The notes under the pieces were generated by a model that was not told the DNA's origin, did not search any database, and saw only the letters and a list, made by a program, of their open reading frames with translations. A stretch of DNA of 64,000 nt. It comes from Dastarcus helophoroides (lineage: Eukaryota; Arthropoda; Insecta; Coleoptera; Bothrideridae). This document shows, in pieces, positions 23,912 through 34,070 of the stretch. The stretch covers positions 20,540,797 through 20,604,796 of the forward strand of contig CM053332.1 of assembly GCA_028583605.1 (NCBI GenBank), in the 5' to 3' direction. Each line of letters opens with the position of its first letter. Within the stretch, counting starts at the first letter, position 1. A program made the translations under genes and the position numbers.

Positions 23912-26900
23912 CAGTGGCGGCTCGCGTATAGGCACTGAGGAACTGCAGCACCCCCAATTTCGCTTAAGAGTTTTTTCTCAAAATTTTCCGAAGACGTTTC
24001 CTTAAACAATTTTTTGTAGAGATTTTAAAGTTTCTCTGATTACTTTTTATGGAAATATAAAGTTCCTTTTACGAAGTTACGGGATTTTAATGTCTATTTT
24101 AATTTTTTTTTTCTATTTTTTGTAAAATTTTGAGAAAATTAAAATTTCAAAACAAAATCTAAATCCAACTTTTCTCGCAGTTAAAAATTCTCTAAACAAA
24201 TTTAATAGCGAATATTCGAGTTTTTTCCTGAAATCTCAATTTCAACTTTTTATATAAAAATTTTGAGTTTCTTCAAGATATTTCGATTTATTTAAGAAAA
24301 TTTTAATTTTTTCTGCAAAGTTTCCATTTTTTCCTGAATATTTTATAAAAAGAATTTTTTTTTATATAAATTCCTATTTCTTCTGAAAATTTTGTCCTTA
24401 AAATTTCTTCTGAAAATTTCAACTTCTTCAAATTTTTTTATGTTCCTCTAATTTGTTTTAAAAATGTCAACTTTTTTTTTCTAGACTTTGACATTTCATA
24501 GTTCATGTTATTTTTTAATTTTGATAAAAATGTTTCGCAAGAAATCCTAAAAAACAATTTTTAAAAATAAATTAATTGTCAACGATTTTCGAGAAAAAGA
24601 GTCACCATTTCAAGAAAAATCTCAGAAATTTCGAAATTAAAAGCAATTAAAATGTTGCAAAAAATTAATCAACAATTTAATGCTTGAAGTCAATATTTTG
24701 AGATTAAAATTTAAATTTTTACAATTTATTTGTATACGTATAAACTGCAAGTTTTTTTTCGAAATTTGTTTTAAAGCTTCGCACAATTTTAAAAATCGAA
24801 ATTTTTGTTAATAGGAGTAATATTAATTTTAATATAATAATAAATAATTAAATAATAAACATAATAATAATAATACCAAAAAATTTAAATTTCGAAAGAA
24901 AAAATTTACCAGTTACAAAAAATAAAGTCAAAGTTATCAGAGAAGACGAAATTTAAAGAAAAGTGGAATTTTAAAAAATTTCGAAATTTTTATAAAAAGT
25001 CGAATATCCAAGAGATAATAAGGGTTTAGGAAAAAGTTAATACTTTGGAAAAAAAGTTTAAAATAGTCGATATTTTCAATAATTTTGCGAATGGAAAGAG
25101 GCAAAATTTTGGAAAAATATCGACATTAAAAATGAAATTAGAATTTTTAATTAAATTTTCAAAACTAAATTTTTAAATTTTGGAAAAAACTCAAAATAAT
25201 CAAAAAAATTGTAATTATCAAAAAAGTTGAAATTTTGAAAAGGTAAAATTTTGGAAAAAGACGAAATTTTGAGTAGCTCAAATTTAAAATAAAAACTCAC
25301 TTTTTTTAAGCGTTAAAGATTTAACTGGAAATGTTAAAACAAAAATTAAAAATAATATTTTGAAAAAAATTTGGACTTTTTAAAAAAAAGTCAAGTTTTC
25401 AAAAGAAGTCGAAATTTTGAAAACAAAGTAGAAATTTTAAAATGGAATCGAAATTTTTGGAAAAATTCGAAATTTTACGAATTAGTTGAAAATTTCAAAA
25501 TGAGTTTTTAAGAAATGTCTCACTTAAAAGAAAAATCAAAATTTTCAAGTAAAGGATCGACAGTTTGCAAAGAATGTTTAAATTAAAAAAAATAGTCGAA
25601 ATTTTTAAGTTTTCCAAATAATTTTAATTTTGAAAAATAGCCCAAATTTTGAAAAATTCGATCATTTGAAAAAACGGAAATTTTCAACAAATTGGGAATT
25701 TAAAAAGGGTCAAAAATTTTAGAAAAGTGAAGATTTAAGAAAAGGCTAAAATTTTTTGCCACTTTGGTCTTCCTAAATTTTGAGGAATATACGAAATATA
25801 TAAAAAATTAAGGAAAAGGCAAACATTTTCAAAAACTTTTAATGTTCCAAAAGAAATCAAAATTTTGAAAATGAAGAAATTTTCAAACAAATAGGTCAAC
25901 ATTTTATAGTCGAAATTAAAAAGAATATCAAAACTTTGAAAAAGTAGACACATTCAAAAGATCTGAGAATTATTATCGAGTTTTAAAAATAATTCGAAAT
26001 TTTCACTAAAATTATCAATAAAAATCAAAATTTTCAAAGCCGGAATATTGAAAACAAGTCAAAAATTATCAGATAGATCGAAGTTTTCAAAAGTCCAAAT
26101 ATTGAGAAGTTAAAAGTTTGAAAAAAGTTAAAATTTTTGGTAGTTCAAATTTTGAACCAAAAATGGATATTTTTTTAAAAAGATTCAAATTTTAGGTCAA
26201 CAAAATTCAAATTTTGTCAAAATGTTAAACTTTTCATAAAACGTCAAGATTTAAAAAAAATCGAAATTTTGAAATAATTTTGAAAAGTATCCAAATTAAA
26301 AGAAAAAACAAAAATAGTCGAAAATGTGAAAAAAGTCGACATTTTATAAAGTGTTTCTATTTGAAAAAATTAAAATTGGTTGATACTAAAAAAACAGTCG
26401 AAATTATTAAGAATCGAAATTTTCAATAAAAATATTATAATTTGTCAAAAAAAAAGAAATGATAAAATTGTGATATTTTAAAGAAAGATCGAAAATTTAT
26501 AAGGTCTAAAGTCCAGTTTTCCAAAATTTGACATTTGTAAAAAACGCAAAAGTTTTCAAACGGTGCAAATTTTGAAAAAATGTACTTCATTTAAAGAAAA
26601 ATCCAAAAAAACAAAACACCGAAAAGTTTAGATATTTTTGAAAATGGAAATATTTTTAAAAGAGTATACACAGATTTTCGGAAAAGTCAATACCTAAAAA
26701 TAAAATAAAGTTGAAATCATAAGAAAAAATTCTGCATTTTGGAATAGAATCGAAATTTGGAAAAAATCCAGTCTTTCAAAAAACGCGACATAATTCAAAA
26801 ATTTTCATTGCCAAGTTTTCTGAGAAATCTAAAATTTTCGAAAAGTTACATTTTGAAAATGTCTAAATTTTTAGTTGAAATTTTAAAAGGTTAAAATTTT

Positions 26901-26984
26901 GAAGAAATCAACATTTCGGATCAAACATAAAACGCTCAATATTGTCGCAGCACCCCCATTAGTTTTGGCTGTGAGCCGCCACTG
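23912..26984. mobile_element. Large non-autonomous hAT-type element (3073 bp) filled with A/T-rich degenerate repeats
   Basis: The left end CAGTGGCGGCTCGCG and the right end (minus strand) CAGTGGCGGCTCACAG share a 12-bp terminal inverted repeat. The flanking 8-bp repeat is GTTATGAA (23904-23911) versus GTTATAAA (26985-26992), one mismatch. A GCAGCACCCCC block sits near each end, both on the + strand. There is no transposase frame. The interior is low-complexity sequence rich in TCGAAATTTT and AAAAAAGTC, T-rich on the + strand to about 24500 and A-rich from about 24880. The element sits within or at the right end of the foldback at 23701 and is therefore younger than it. Confidence 0.85.
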
Positions 26985-26992
26985 GTTATAAA

Positions 26993-27560
26993 TATTAATA
27001 ACTTCCACGAAGTAAGGGTTGGAAATGTCAATTACAGTATTAAGTAAAAATTTCTAAAAAAAAACCTACAAACTTCAAAATTAAAGAGGAATGACCCAAT
27101 TAAATACATTCAGCAAAGCGTTTTTGACTTCAATACATAATCATCAAGCGGCGCTTGTATTATCTAAGGTAAGGAAATCGAACCCACATTTTAATAGGAT
27201 TTCCCTTTGGAATGAGTTAATACTTTAAGTCGAACAATATCTACAATCTATAAGTGTAAGCTTAGAGTTTTAGAACAAGATTTAATGCTTTACTGGATTT
27301 CATCCGGATTAAATTATAAAATACTTTAAGATAAAATCTTAAGTAGACATAATTCACTGGTAATTTTGGGAAATCCTGGACAAAGATTTAATAAAATGAT
27401 CACTGACAATTTTCCGTTTGCTCATTTTTAGAGTTATTAGAGTATTATGATAAGGATTTTTAGGGCACTGTTAAAGAATAATATCGTGAAACTCATCATA
27501 ATGTAATATTATCTGCAAATTGTTTATATTCCACAAATTTAATATAATAATTTAAAACTG
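26993..27560. other. AT-rich low-copy DNA
   Basis: I see no gene, tandem repeat or transposon end here. The first ~20 bases continue the flank of the foldback element that the hAT interrupted. Confidence 0.35.
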
Positions 27561-27950
27561 TTATTGTGTTTTTCAATCCTTCTTGGTTATAAGATTTTGG
27601 TGTAACGGACTGCTCCTTGGTTATCTTCAAAAATTGAAATGCAAATCTTGTCCCCTGAAACCAAAAAATATTAAAAAACACAACAAAGGTTGCTCTAACG
27701 CGTTTCGATAGCCAAGCTATCATCTTCAGAGAGATAGTATCTCTCAAGATTTGTATTTCAATTTTTAGTTATAAGAGGGAAATTGAAACACAGAACTTGT
27801 TCCCTGAAACCAAGAAAGATTAAGGTTTCAGGGGACAAGTTCTGTGTTTCAATTTTTGAAGATAACCAAGGACCAGTCCGTTCCATCAAAAATATAAGAG
27901 GGAAGATTTGTATATCAAAGTTTAAAGTAACCAAGGACCAGTCATCCTAA
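27561..27950. mobile_element. Nested foldback/TIR family copies (family 1)
   Basis: An inner copy runs from the terminus TTTTGGTGTAACGGACTG (27595) to GGACCAGTCCGTTCCATCAA (ending about 27892). It contains both arms, the hammerhead-like block on the minus strand near 27700-27735, and a further palindrome at 27780-27855. Outside it lie more diverged family blocks: TTTTTCAATCCTTCTTGGTT at 27569 and GTAACCAAGGACCAGT near 27932. TATAAG occurs on both sides of the inner copy and may be its target duplication. The simplest reading is a younger copy inserted into an older one. Confidence 0.75.
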
Positions 27951-28883
27951 AGAGTACTAGAATGGAAGAAAATCTATTCTAGGATTTCGTTCGACCACCC
28001 TTATTTACTCGTCAACTATGTAGATCCTTATAAAACTTTTTGTTTACGTCTCTAATGGTGCGTTTAGACTAAACATTTTATTTCGTACATTTTTCCTGTG
28101 ATAAAAAAGAATAAATAGTCTTTAAAACAGTTAAGGGTTAAATGGCATACCAAACGATAAAACAACGACGTTTATTAGGTGCTAAATAATAATTCAACAC
28201 GGATTATATTTGATTATGGCCATGTTACACAGACACATAGATTTGTAAACAACTTTGTGGAAGGAAGTGATTATGAATTCAACACGGCGCTACATAATAA
28301 AGGAAACGTGTTAGAAAAATAAATGCCACAGAAGGGTACAGTCCTTTTATTAACATAGAAACAATGCATGGTCATGGGGAAGGATTTTGGGCGTTTCAAG
28401 TTAACATTAAGGTAATCAGTCAAACTTGACTTTCACGAATATTTCAGGGTAACAATTTCGTGAATAAATTACCTATAACGAATCAAGAAAAACATTAAAT
28501 ATCTGTAGTTAGAGTAAACAATATTAGCTACAAAGTTCACAGTTTGGTAGGATTTTATTCAAAAAATAATAAAACTGAAGTGACCAAGTATCTGTCTGTC
28601 GATAGGTCTTTTGTCCGGGAAATTCTCGAAAACTGCTAAATCGATTTTAATGAAACTTTTACTAAAATGTAGGGGGTTTTTAGGGGTACATTTTGGGTTA
28701 TTTTATTCTACTAAAGCTCACAGTTTTCATTTTCATGTCCTAACCACCTAAACTATTTTATAACTAAAAACATACTAATATATAGATACCGGACTATATG
28801 TAACATAAAAAGCTTGAAATATGCACGAAAAATGCTTAAAATATGCATGAAATGTGTCAAAATATGCGACTGTAAGTGATTTT
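27951..28883. other. AT-rich low-copy DNA
   Basis: No gene is recognised. Near 28610-28660 the phrase CTGCTAAATCGATTTTAATG resembles the CGATTTTGACGAAAATTGG repeat at 39.87 kb. Both are of a kind often seen in non-coding tails of insect transposons, but I cannot assign a family. Confidence 0.3.
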
Positions 28884-29325
28884 GGTGCAGCGAACTGGTC
28901 CTTGATTATCTTCAAAAATTGAAATACAAATCTTTTCCCCTGAAACCAAGTAAGATTAGAAAACACAACAAAGGTTACTATAATGCACAGACCAATAGGT
29001 TTGAACATTTATTAGATTTGAAGTTTGGAAACCAAATATCGGTTTCGATCTTGTTAGATCTCGTCAGTTTGGTAAAGAGTCACTCGCTTGACGCCTGTGA
29101 ATGTTTTAGTACTTACTTGTCGGAACATTTATTAGCATTCGAGTTGGATATACCAAACTGACGAGATCTAACAAGATCGAAACCGGTATTTGGTTTCCAA
29201 ACTTCGAATCTAATAAATGTTCAAACCTATTGGTTTGTGCATTATAGTAACCTTTGTTGTGTTTTCTAATCTTACTTGGTTTCAGGGGAAAAGATTTGTA
29301 TTTCAATTTTTGAAGATAATCAATC
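28884..29325. mobile_element. Palindromic foldback element (family 1), 171-bp perfect-looking arms
   Basis: 28903-29073 and 29152-29322 are inverted copies around a 78-bp loop (29074-29151). The arms begin with the family-1 block TGATTATCTTCAAAAATTG, pass CCCCTGAAACCAAGTAAG and CACAACAAAGGTTACT, and then carry a TTTGAACATTTATTAGATT piece shared with the composite repeat at 1450-1662. The near-absence of mismatches between arms means a recent origin or ongoing correction. The two short frames on opposite strands begin with the same residues only because of this symmetry. Outside the left arm the terminus GGTGCAGCGAACTGGTCC remains; the right terminus has been replaced. Confidence 0.88.
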
Positions 29326-29484
29326 CTTGTCTTCTGGGAACTTTTCTAGAGAGCAACCGCTTCGCTAGGTGGCAGTGTTTCAACTGTTGATAGTTCAGCT
29401 ACCTATGATTCACTATACACTCCTGGAGGGCTGCATGAATTTGTAGTCTAGGTTGCATTCTTCTTGCATACAACAAAGGTTAGT
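29326..29484 (+). repeat. Dispersed composite repeat, copy 2
   Basis: This is the plus-strand counterpart of 1450-1662, with CTTGTCTTCTGGG, AGAGAGCAACCGCTTCGCTA, GTTTCAACTGTTG and CTGGAGGGCTGCATGAATT in the same order. It lies directly between the palindrome at 28903-29322 and another family-1 arm, so the three parts may form one composite unit. Confidence 0.7.
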
Positions 29485-29617
29485 TTAGAGATAGCTTGGC
29501 TATCGAAACGCGTTAGAGCAACCTTTGTTGTGCTTTTTTTATCGTTCTTGCTTTCAGAGGACAAGATTTGTATTTCAATTTTTGACGATAACCAAGGACC
29601 AGTCCGTTCCACCAAAA
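29485..29617 (+). mobile_element. Foldback/TIR family 1, right arm
   Basis: The arm runs from AGATAGCTTGGCTATCGAAA through CGCGTTAGAGCAACCTTTGT and the GACAAGATTTGTATTTCAAT block to the terminus GGACCAGTCCGTTCCACCAA. The stem AGCTTGGCT with CGAAAC is part of the hammerhead-like core, but the preceding CTGAAGA is lost here. Confidence 0.8.
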
Positions 29618-29639
29618 CAATGTTTAATCATCAATTGTG

Positions 29640-30145
29640 AAATAGTCTCCACTGAGAATATTTCGAAAACTTCGAATTTTTTTGTTTTAGAATTTCTTTT
29701 TATTTGTAAAATTTGATTTTTTCAAAATTTCCCCTTTTTTAACATATTTAACTCTTTCAAGAATTTCCAAGGTTTCAAAATATGTTAATCTTTCATTATT
29801 AAAAATTCCACCTTTTTCGAACTTGCACTTTCCACAAAATTTCGTCCTTTTTTCAAACATTGAACTGTTATTGAGAAATTGGAGCAATTTCGACTTTTTT
29901 TAAAAATCCCCACATTTAATTTCGTTTTTTCTAACAATGTCGACATTTTTTTGACTTATTTTTTGTAAATTAGTACATTTTGAGATACTTTCTTAGGAAA
30001 TTTTTAAAAAAATACGGAACCTAAAAAGAAGTGGAAAACCTAAAAAGAAGGAGAAAACCTAAGAAGGGGAAAAACTAAAATTTTGAAAAAATGGTAAAAT
30101 TTAAAAAACTCCTCAATTTTTAAAAGAGGCGAGGTTTTCAAAATA
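29640..30145. repeat. Degenerate T-rich/A-rich repeat family
   Basis: The T-rich strand repeats blocks such as TTTCAAAATTT and TTTCGAC to about 29985 and then switches to A-rich with AACCTAAAAAGAAG units. It is the same family as the interior of the hAT at 23912 and the DNA at 41-43.6 and 53.2-55 kb. No coding potential is seen. Confidence 0.6.
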
Positions 30146-30148
30146 TCA

Positions 30149-30324
30149 GTACCTCTCTGAAGCCAGCTAAAAAGCTAGGTTGTCTGTCTACCATTCGTAT
30201 CTATACGAGAAGTATAGATACGAAGTATCATCTCTGAAGATGACAGCTTGGCTGTCGAAACGCATTAGTTGTGTTTTTTAATCTTTATTGGTTTCAGGGA
30301 ACAAGATTTGTATTTCAATTTTTG
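30149..30324 (+). mobile_element. Foldback/TIR family 1, right arm with CTATACG hairpin
   Basis: It contains CTCTGAAGATGACAGCTTGG followed by CTGTCGAAACGCATTAG (hammerhead-like core) and GGTTTCAGGGAACAAGATTT, but lacks the outer terminus. Upstream, CGTATCTATACGAG and its inverted copy form a hairpin near 30197-30227. The same arrangement is found in inverse orientation at 48912-49103. Confidence 0.78.
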
Positions 30325-30344
30325 TAAGTGATTTGTTAATTTGT

Positions 30345-30610
30345 AGAAATTTGTTTCTGATAGAATAATGTTCCTTTCTTTCTGAACAAATTTGCTTCTA
30401 ATTGCTTCTAGTTTGAACAAATTTGCTTTTAATATCAATAAATTTCCTTGTAATTTGAACAGATTGCTTTTAATTTGAAGAAATTTGTTATTAATTTAAA
30501 TAAGTTCGTTTCTGGTGTGAACAAAATTGTTTTTAATTTAAATAGGTTTGCTTCTAATTTGTACAAATTTGCTGTCAGTTTGAACAAACGTTCTTTCCAA
30601 TTTTGATGAA
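30345..30610. repeat. 21-bp minisatellite
   Basis: Units close to TTTGCTTCTAATTTGAACAAA repeat about a dozen times in 21-bp steps. On the minus strand this gives a frame with a seven-residue period (NLFKLKT and variants), but the frame is short, ends in the flanks and is most likely a by-product of the 21-bp step. Confidence 0.75.
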
Positions 30611-30659
30611 TTTCTAGAATGTGCTTACTGACATTTAAACGTTTTTTTAAAATTTGATT

Positions 30660-31780
30660 TTTTCTCCTACAATCTATCATCTTAAGTTACAAAATGTCCT
30701 GTTAAAATTTGTAGTATTTCAGGAAAACTTCTGAAGACTTGAGGAAGCGTTTGAGGACTTCAAGAAGTTCTAAAGAGATGAGCAAATTTTTCTAGGCTCT
30801 AAGAACCTTCGTAGAGTTTATTAAGCTTTTGGAAAATTAATTCTGGGGCCATGGGGAATATAACGAAGACTTCAGAAAGTTTCTAAAGACTTGAACAAGT
30901 TTATAAAGACAGGAGAAAGCCTGTGAAGTCATATGGGAATTTCTTAAGATTTGGGGAATCTTCTAAAGATCTGAAGAGGTTTCAAAGGTTTTCTTCAAAA
31001 TTTAATTTTTTCTTTTACAATCTATCGTCTTAAGTTACAAAATGTCCCGTTAAAATTTGTAACAATTTAGGAAAACTTCTGAAGACTTGGGGAAGCGTTT
31101 GATGACTTCAAGAAATTCTAAAAACATGAGCAAATTTTTCTAGGCTCTGAGAACCTTCTGTAGAGTTTATTAAGCTTTTGAAAAATTAATTCTGGGGCCA
31201 TAGGGAATATAACGAAGACTTCAGAAAGTTTCTAAAGACTTGAGCAAGTTTATAAAGACAGGAGAAAGCCTGTGAAGTCATATGGGAATTTCTTAAGATT
31301 TGAGGAATCTTCTAAAGATCTGAAGGGGCTTCAAAGGTTTTCTTCAAAATTTGATTTTTTCTCTTACAATCTATCGTCTTAAGTTACAAAATGTCCCATT
31401 AAAATTTGTAACATTTTAGGAAAACTTCTGAAGACTTGGGGAAGCGTTTGATGACTTCAAGAAATTCTAAAAACATAAGCAAATTTTTCTAGGCTCTGAG
31501 AACCTTCTGTAGAGTTTATTAAGCTTTTGAAAAATTAATTCTGGGGCCATAGGGAATATAACGAAGACTTCAGAAAGTTTCTAAAGACTTGAGCAAGTTT
31601 ATAAAGACAGGAGAAAGCCTGTGAAGTCATATGGGAATTTCTTAAGATTTGAGGAATTTTCTAAAGATCTGAAGAGGCTTCAAAGGTTTTCTTCAAAATT
31701 TGATTTTTTCTCTTGCAATCTATCGTCTTAAGTTACAAAATGTCCCGTTAAAATTTGTAACATTTAAGGAAAACTTCTGA
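30660..31780. repeat. 348-bp tandem repeat, ~3 copies
   Basis: The anchor CTATCGTCTTAAGTTACAAA lies at 30674 (variant), 31022, 31371 and 31720, giving steps of 348-349 bp. Copies are very alike. Each is composed of ~20-bp-family units plus a TTCTTCAAAATTTGATTTTT segment. The array merges into the larger repeat on the right. Confidence 0.9.
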
Positions 31781-33684
31781 AGACTTGGGGAAGCGTTTGA
31801 GGACTTCAAGAAGTTCTAAAGACATAAGCAAATTTTTCTAGACTTTGAAGACCTTCTGTAGACTTTATTAAGCTTTTGGAAAATTAATTCTAGGGCCATG
31901 GGGAATATAGCGAAGGCTTCAGAAAGTTTCTAAATACTTGAGCAAGTTTATGAAGACATGTGGTGCTTCAGGAGAAAGCGTGTGAAGTCATATGGGAATT
32001 TCTTAGGATTTGGGGAATCTTCTAAAGATTTGAAGAGGCTTCAAAGGCGTGGATAAACCTTTGAAGCCTTTGAAGGACTATGGAAACTTCTAAAGACTTG
32101 AGGAAACTTCTGAAGACTTATGGGAACTTCTAAAGACTTGAGGAAACTTCGGAAAAACTTTCATAGAAGTGGGCAGACCTGAGAAACCTTTTAAACATTT
32201 ACAAAGCTTTTGGGGAGTTGAGAAGATTTGTGAAGACCTGTGAAATATTACGAAAACTTAAACAAGTTGCTGGAGAGTTGAACAAACTTATAAAGACTTC
32301 TGGTATTTAAGAGCAAAGTTTCTGAAGTTTAAAAGGAATTTCTGAAGAATTAGGGCAGCTTTTAAAGATTTGAAGAAGTTTAAGAGCTTAGACAAGCTTT
32401 TTTAGACTTGGAGCAGCTTCCTTAAAATTTGGGAAGTTTTTGAAAAATTTAGAAGATTTTTGAAGACTTGAGGAATATTTCGAAGACCTAAGGAATATTT
32501 CGAAGACTTAAGGAATATTTCGAATACTTAAGGAAATTTTTGAAGAGCTGAGCAAACTTATAAAAATTTGTGGTGTTTCAGAAGAAAGTTTCTAAAATTT
32601 TAGAGACACTTCCGAAGACCTGGGGAAGCGTCTGACGACTTCAAGAAGATCTAAAGACATAAGCAAACTTTTCTAGACTGTGAGAAGTTTCTGAAGAGTT
32701 TATTAAGCTTTTGGAAAATTAAGAAATTTTCTGGGGCCATTGGGACTCTAACGAAGACTTAAGAAAGTTTCTGAAGAGTTGAGCAAGTTTATAAAGACAT
32801 GTGTGCTTCAGAAGAAAGCCTTGGAAATCTTGTGGGAACTTCTAAAGATTTGAGGAAACTTCTGAAGACTAAAAAACTTTCATAGGGGTGGGCAAATTGT
32901 TCCAGACCTGAGAAACCTTTTAAAACATTTACAAAGTTTTTGGAGAATTGCGAAGATTTGTGAAGACCTGTGAAATATTACGAAAACTTGAACAAGTTGC
33001 TGGAGAGTTGAACAAACTTATAAACATTTGTGGTATTTAAAAACAAAGTCTCTGAAGTCTTAGTGAAACTTCTGAAGAATCGGGGCAGCTTTTAAAAATT
33101 TGAAGAAGTTTTAAAAGCTTAGTCAACCTTTTTTATACTTAGAAAAGCTTCTTAAAAATTTGGGAAGTTTTTGAAAAATATAGAAGGTTTTTGAAAACTT
33201 TGAAAAAATATTTCGAAGACTTAAGGAAGCTTTCATATAGTTCAGCAAACTTATAAAAATTTGGGGTGTTTTAGGAGAAAGTTTCTAACTAAGGAAAAAA
33301 ACTTTCTTTCGACTTCGAGAAGCTTCTGAAAAATTTAAGAAATTTTTGAAAAATTGAGAATGTTTTTAAGGCCCTGGGGACTATTTCGAAGACTTTTTGA
33401 GGAGTTAAATAAAATTATAAAAATTTGCGGTATTTCAAAAGAGAGTTATTAAAATGTTAGGAAAACTTCCGAAGACTTGGGAAAGCGTCTGAAGACTTCA
33501 AGAAGCTCTAAAGACATGAACAAACTTTTCTATACTCTGAGAACCTTCTGAAGAGTTTATCATTCTTTTGGAAAATTGAAACATTTTTTGGGGCCATGGG
33601 GAATGTAACAAAGACTTCAAAAAGTTTTTAAAGAGTTGAGCAAGTTTGTTAAAAATATGTGGTGCTTCAGAAGAAAGCCTGTGA

Positions 33685-34070
33685 AGTCATATGGGAATTT
33701 CTTAAGATTTGGGGAATCTTCTAAAGATCTGAAGAAGCTTTACAGGCGTGGATAAACCTTTGAAACCTTTGAAGTCTTATAGGAACTTATAAAGACTTCA
33801 GGAAACTTCTGAAGACTGAAACACCTTCATAGGAATGGGCAAACTTTTCCAGACTTGAGAAACCTTTTAAAAGTCATATGGGAATTTCTTAAGATTTGGG
33901 GAATCTTCTAAAGATCTGAAGAAGCTTTACAGGCGTGGATAAACCTTTGAAACCTTTGAAGTCTTATAGGAACTTATAAAGACTTCAGGAAACTTCTGAA
34001 GACTGAAACACCTTCATAGGGATGGGCAAACTTTTCCAGACTTGAGAAACCTTTTAAAAGTCATATGGGA
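33685..34070. repeat. 187-bp tandem duplication
   Basis: The segment starting AGTCATATGGGAATTT at 33685 recurs at 33872 and begins a third, shorter copy at 34059. The first two are almost identical (GGAATGGGC versus GGGATGGGC). It is a recent local expansion. Confidence 0.88.

Noticed and set aside
27155..27195. tRNA-like B box (minus strand GGGTTCGATTTCC)
   Set aside because: No matching T-stem, anticodon arm or acceptor stem could be found around it.
28919..29306. Two frames on opposite strands with identical N-termini (MKYKSFPLKPSK)
   Set aside because: They are mirror translations of the two palindrome arms.
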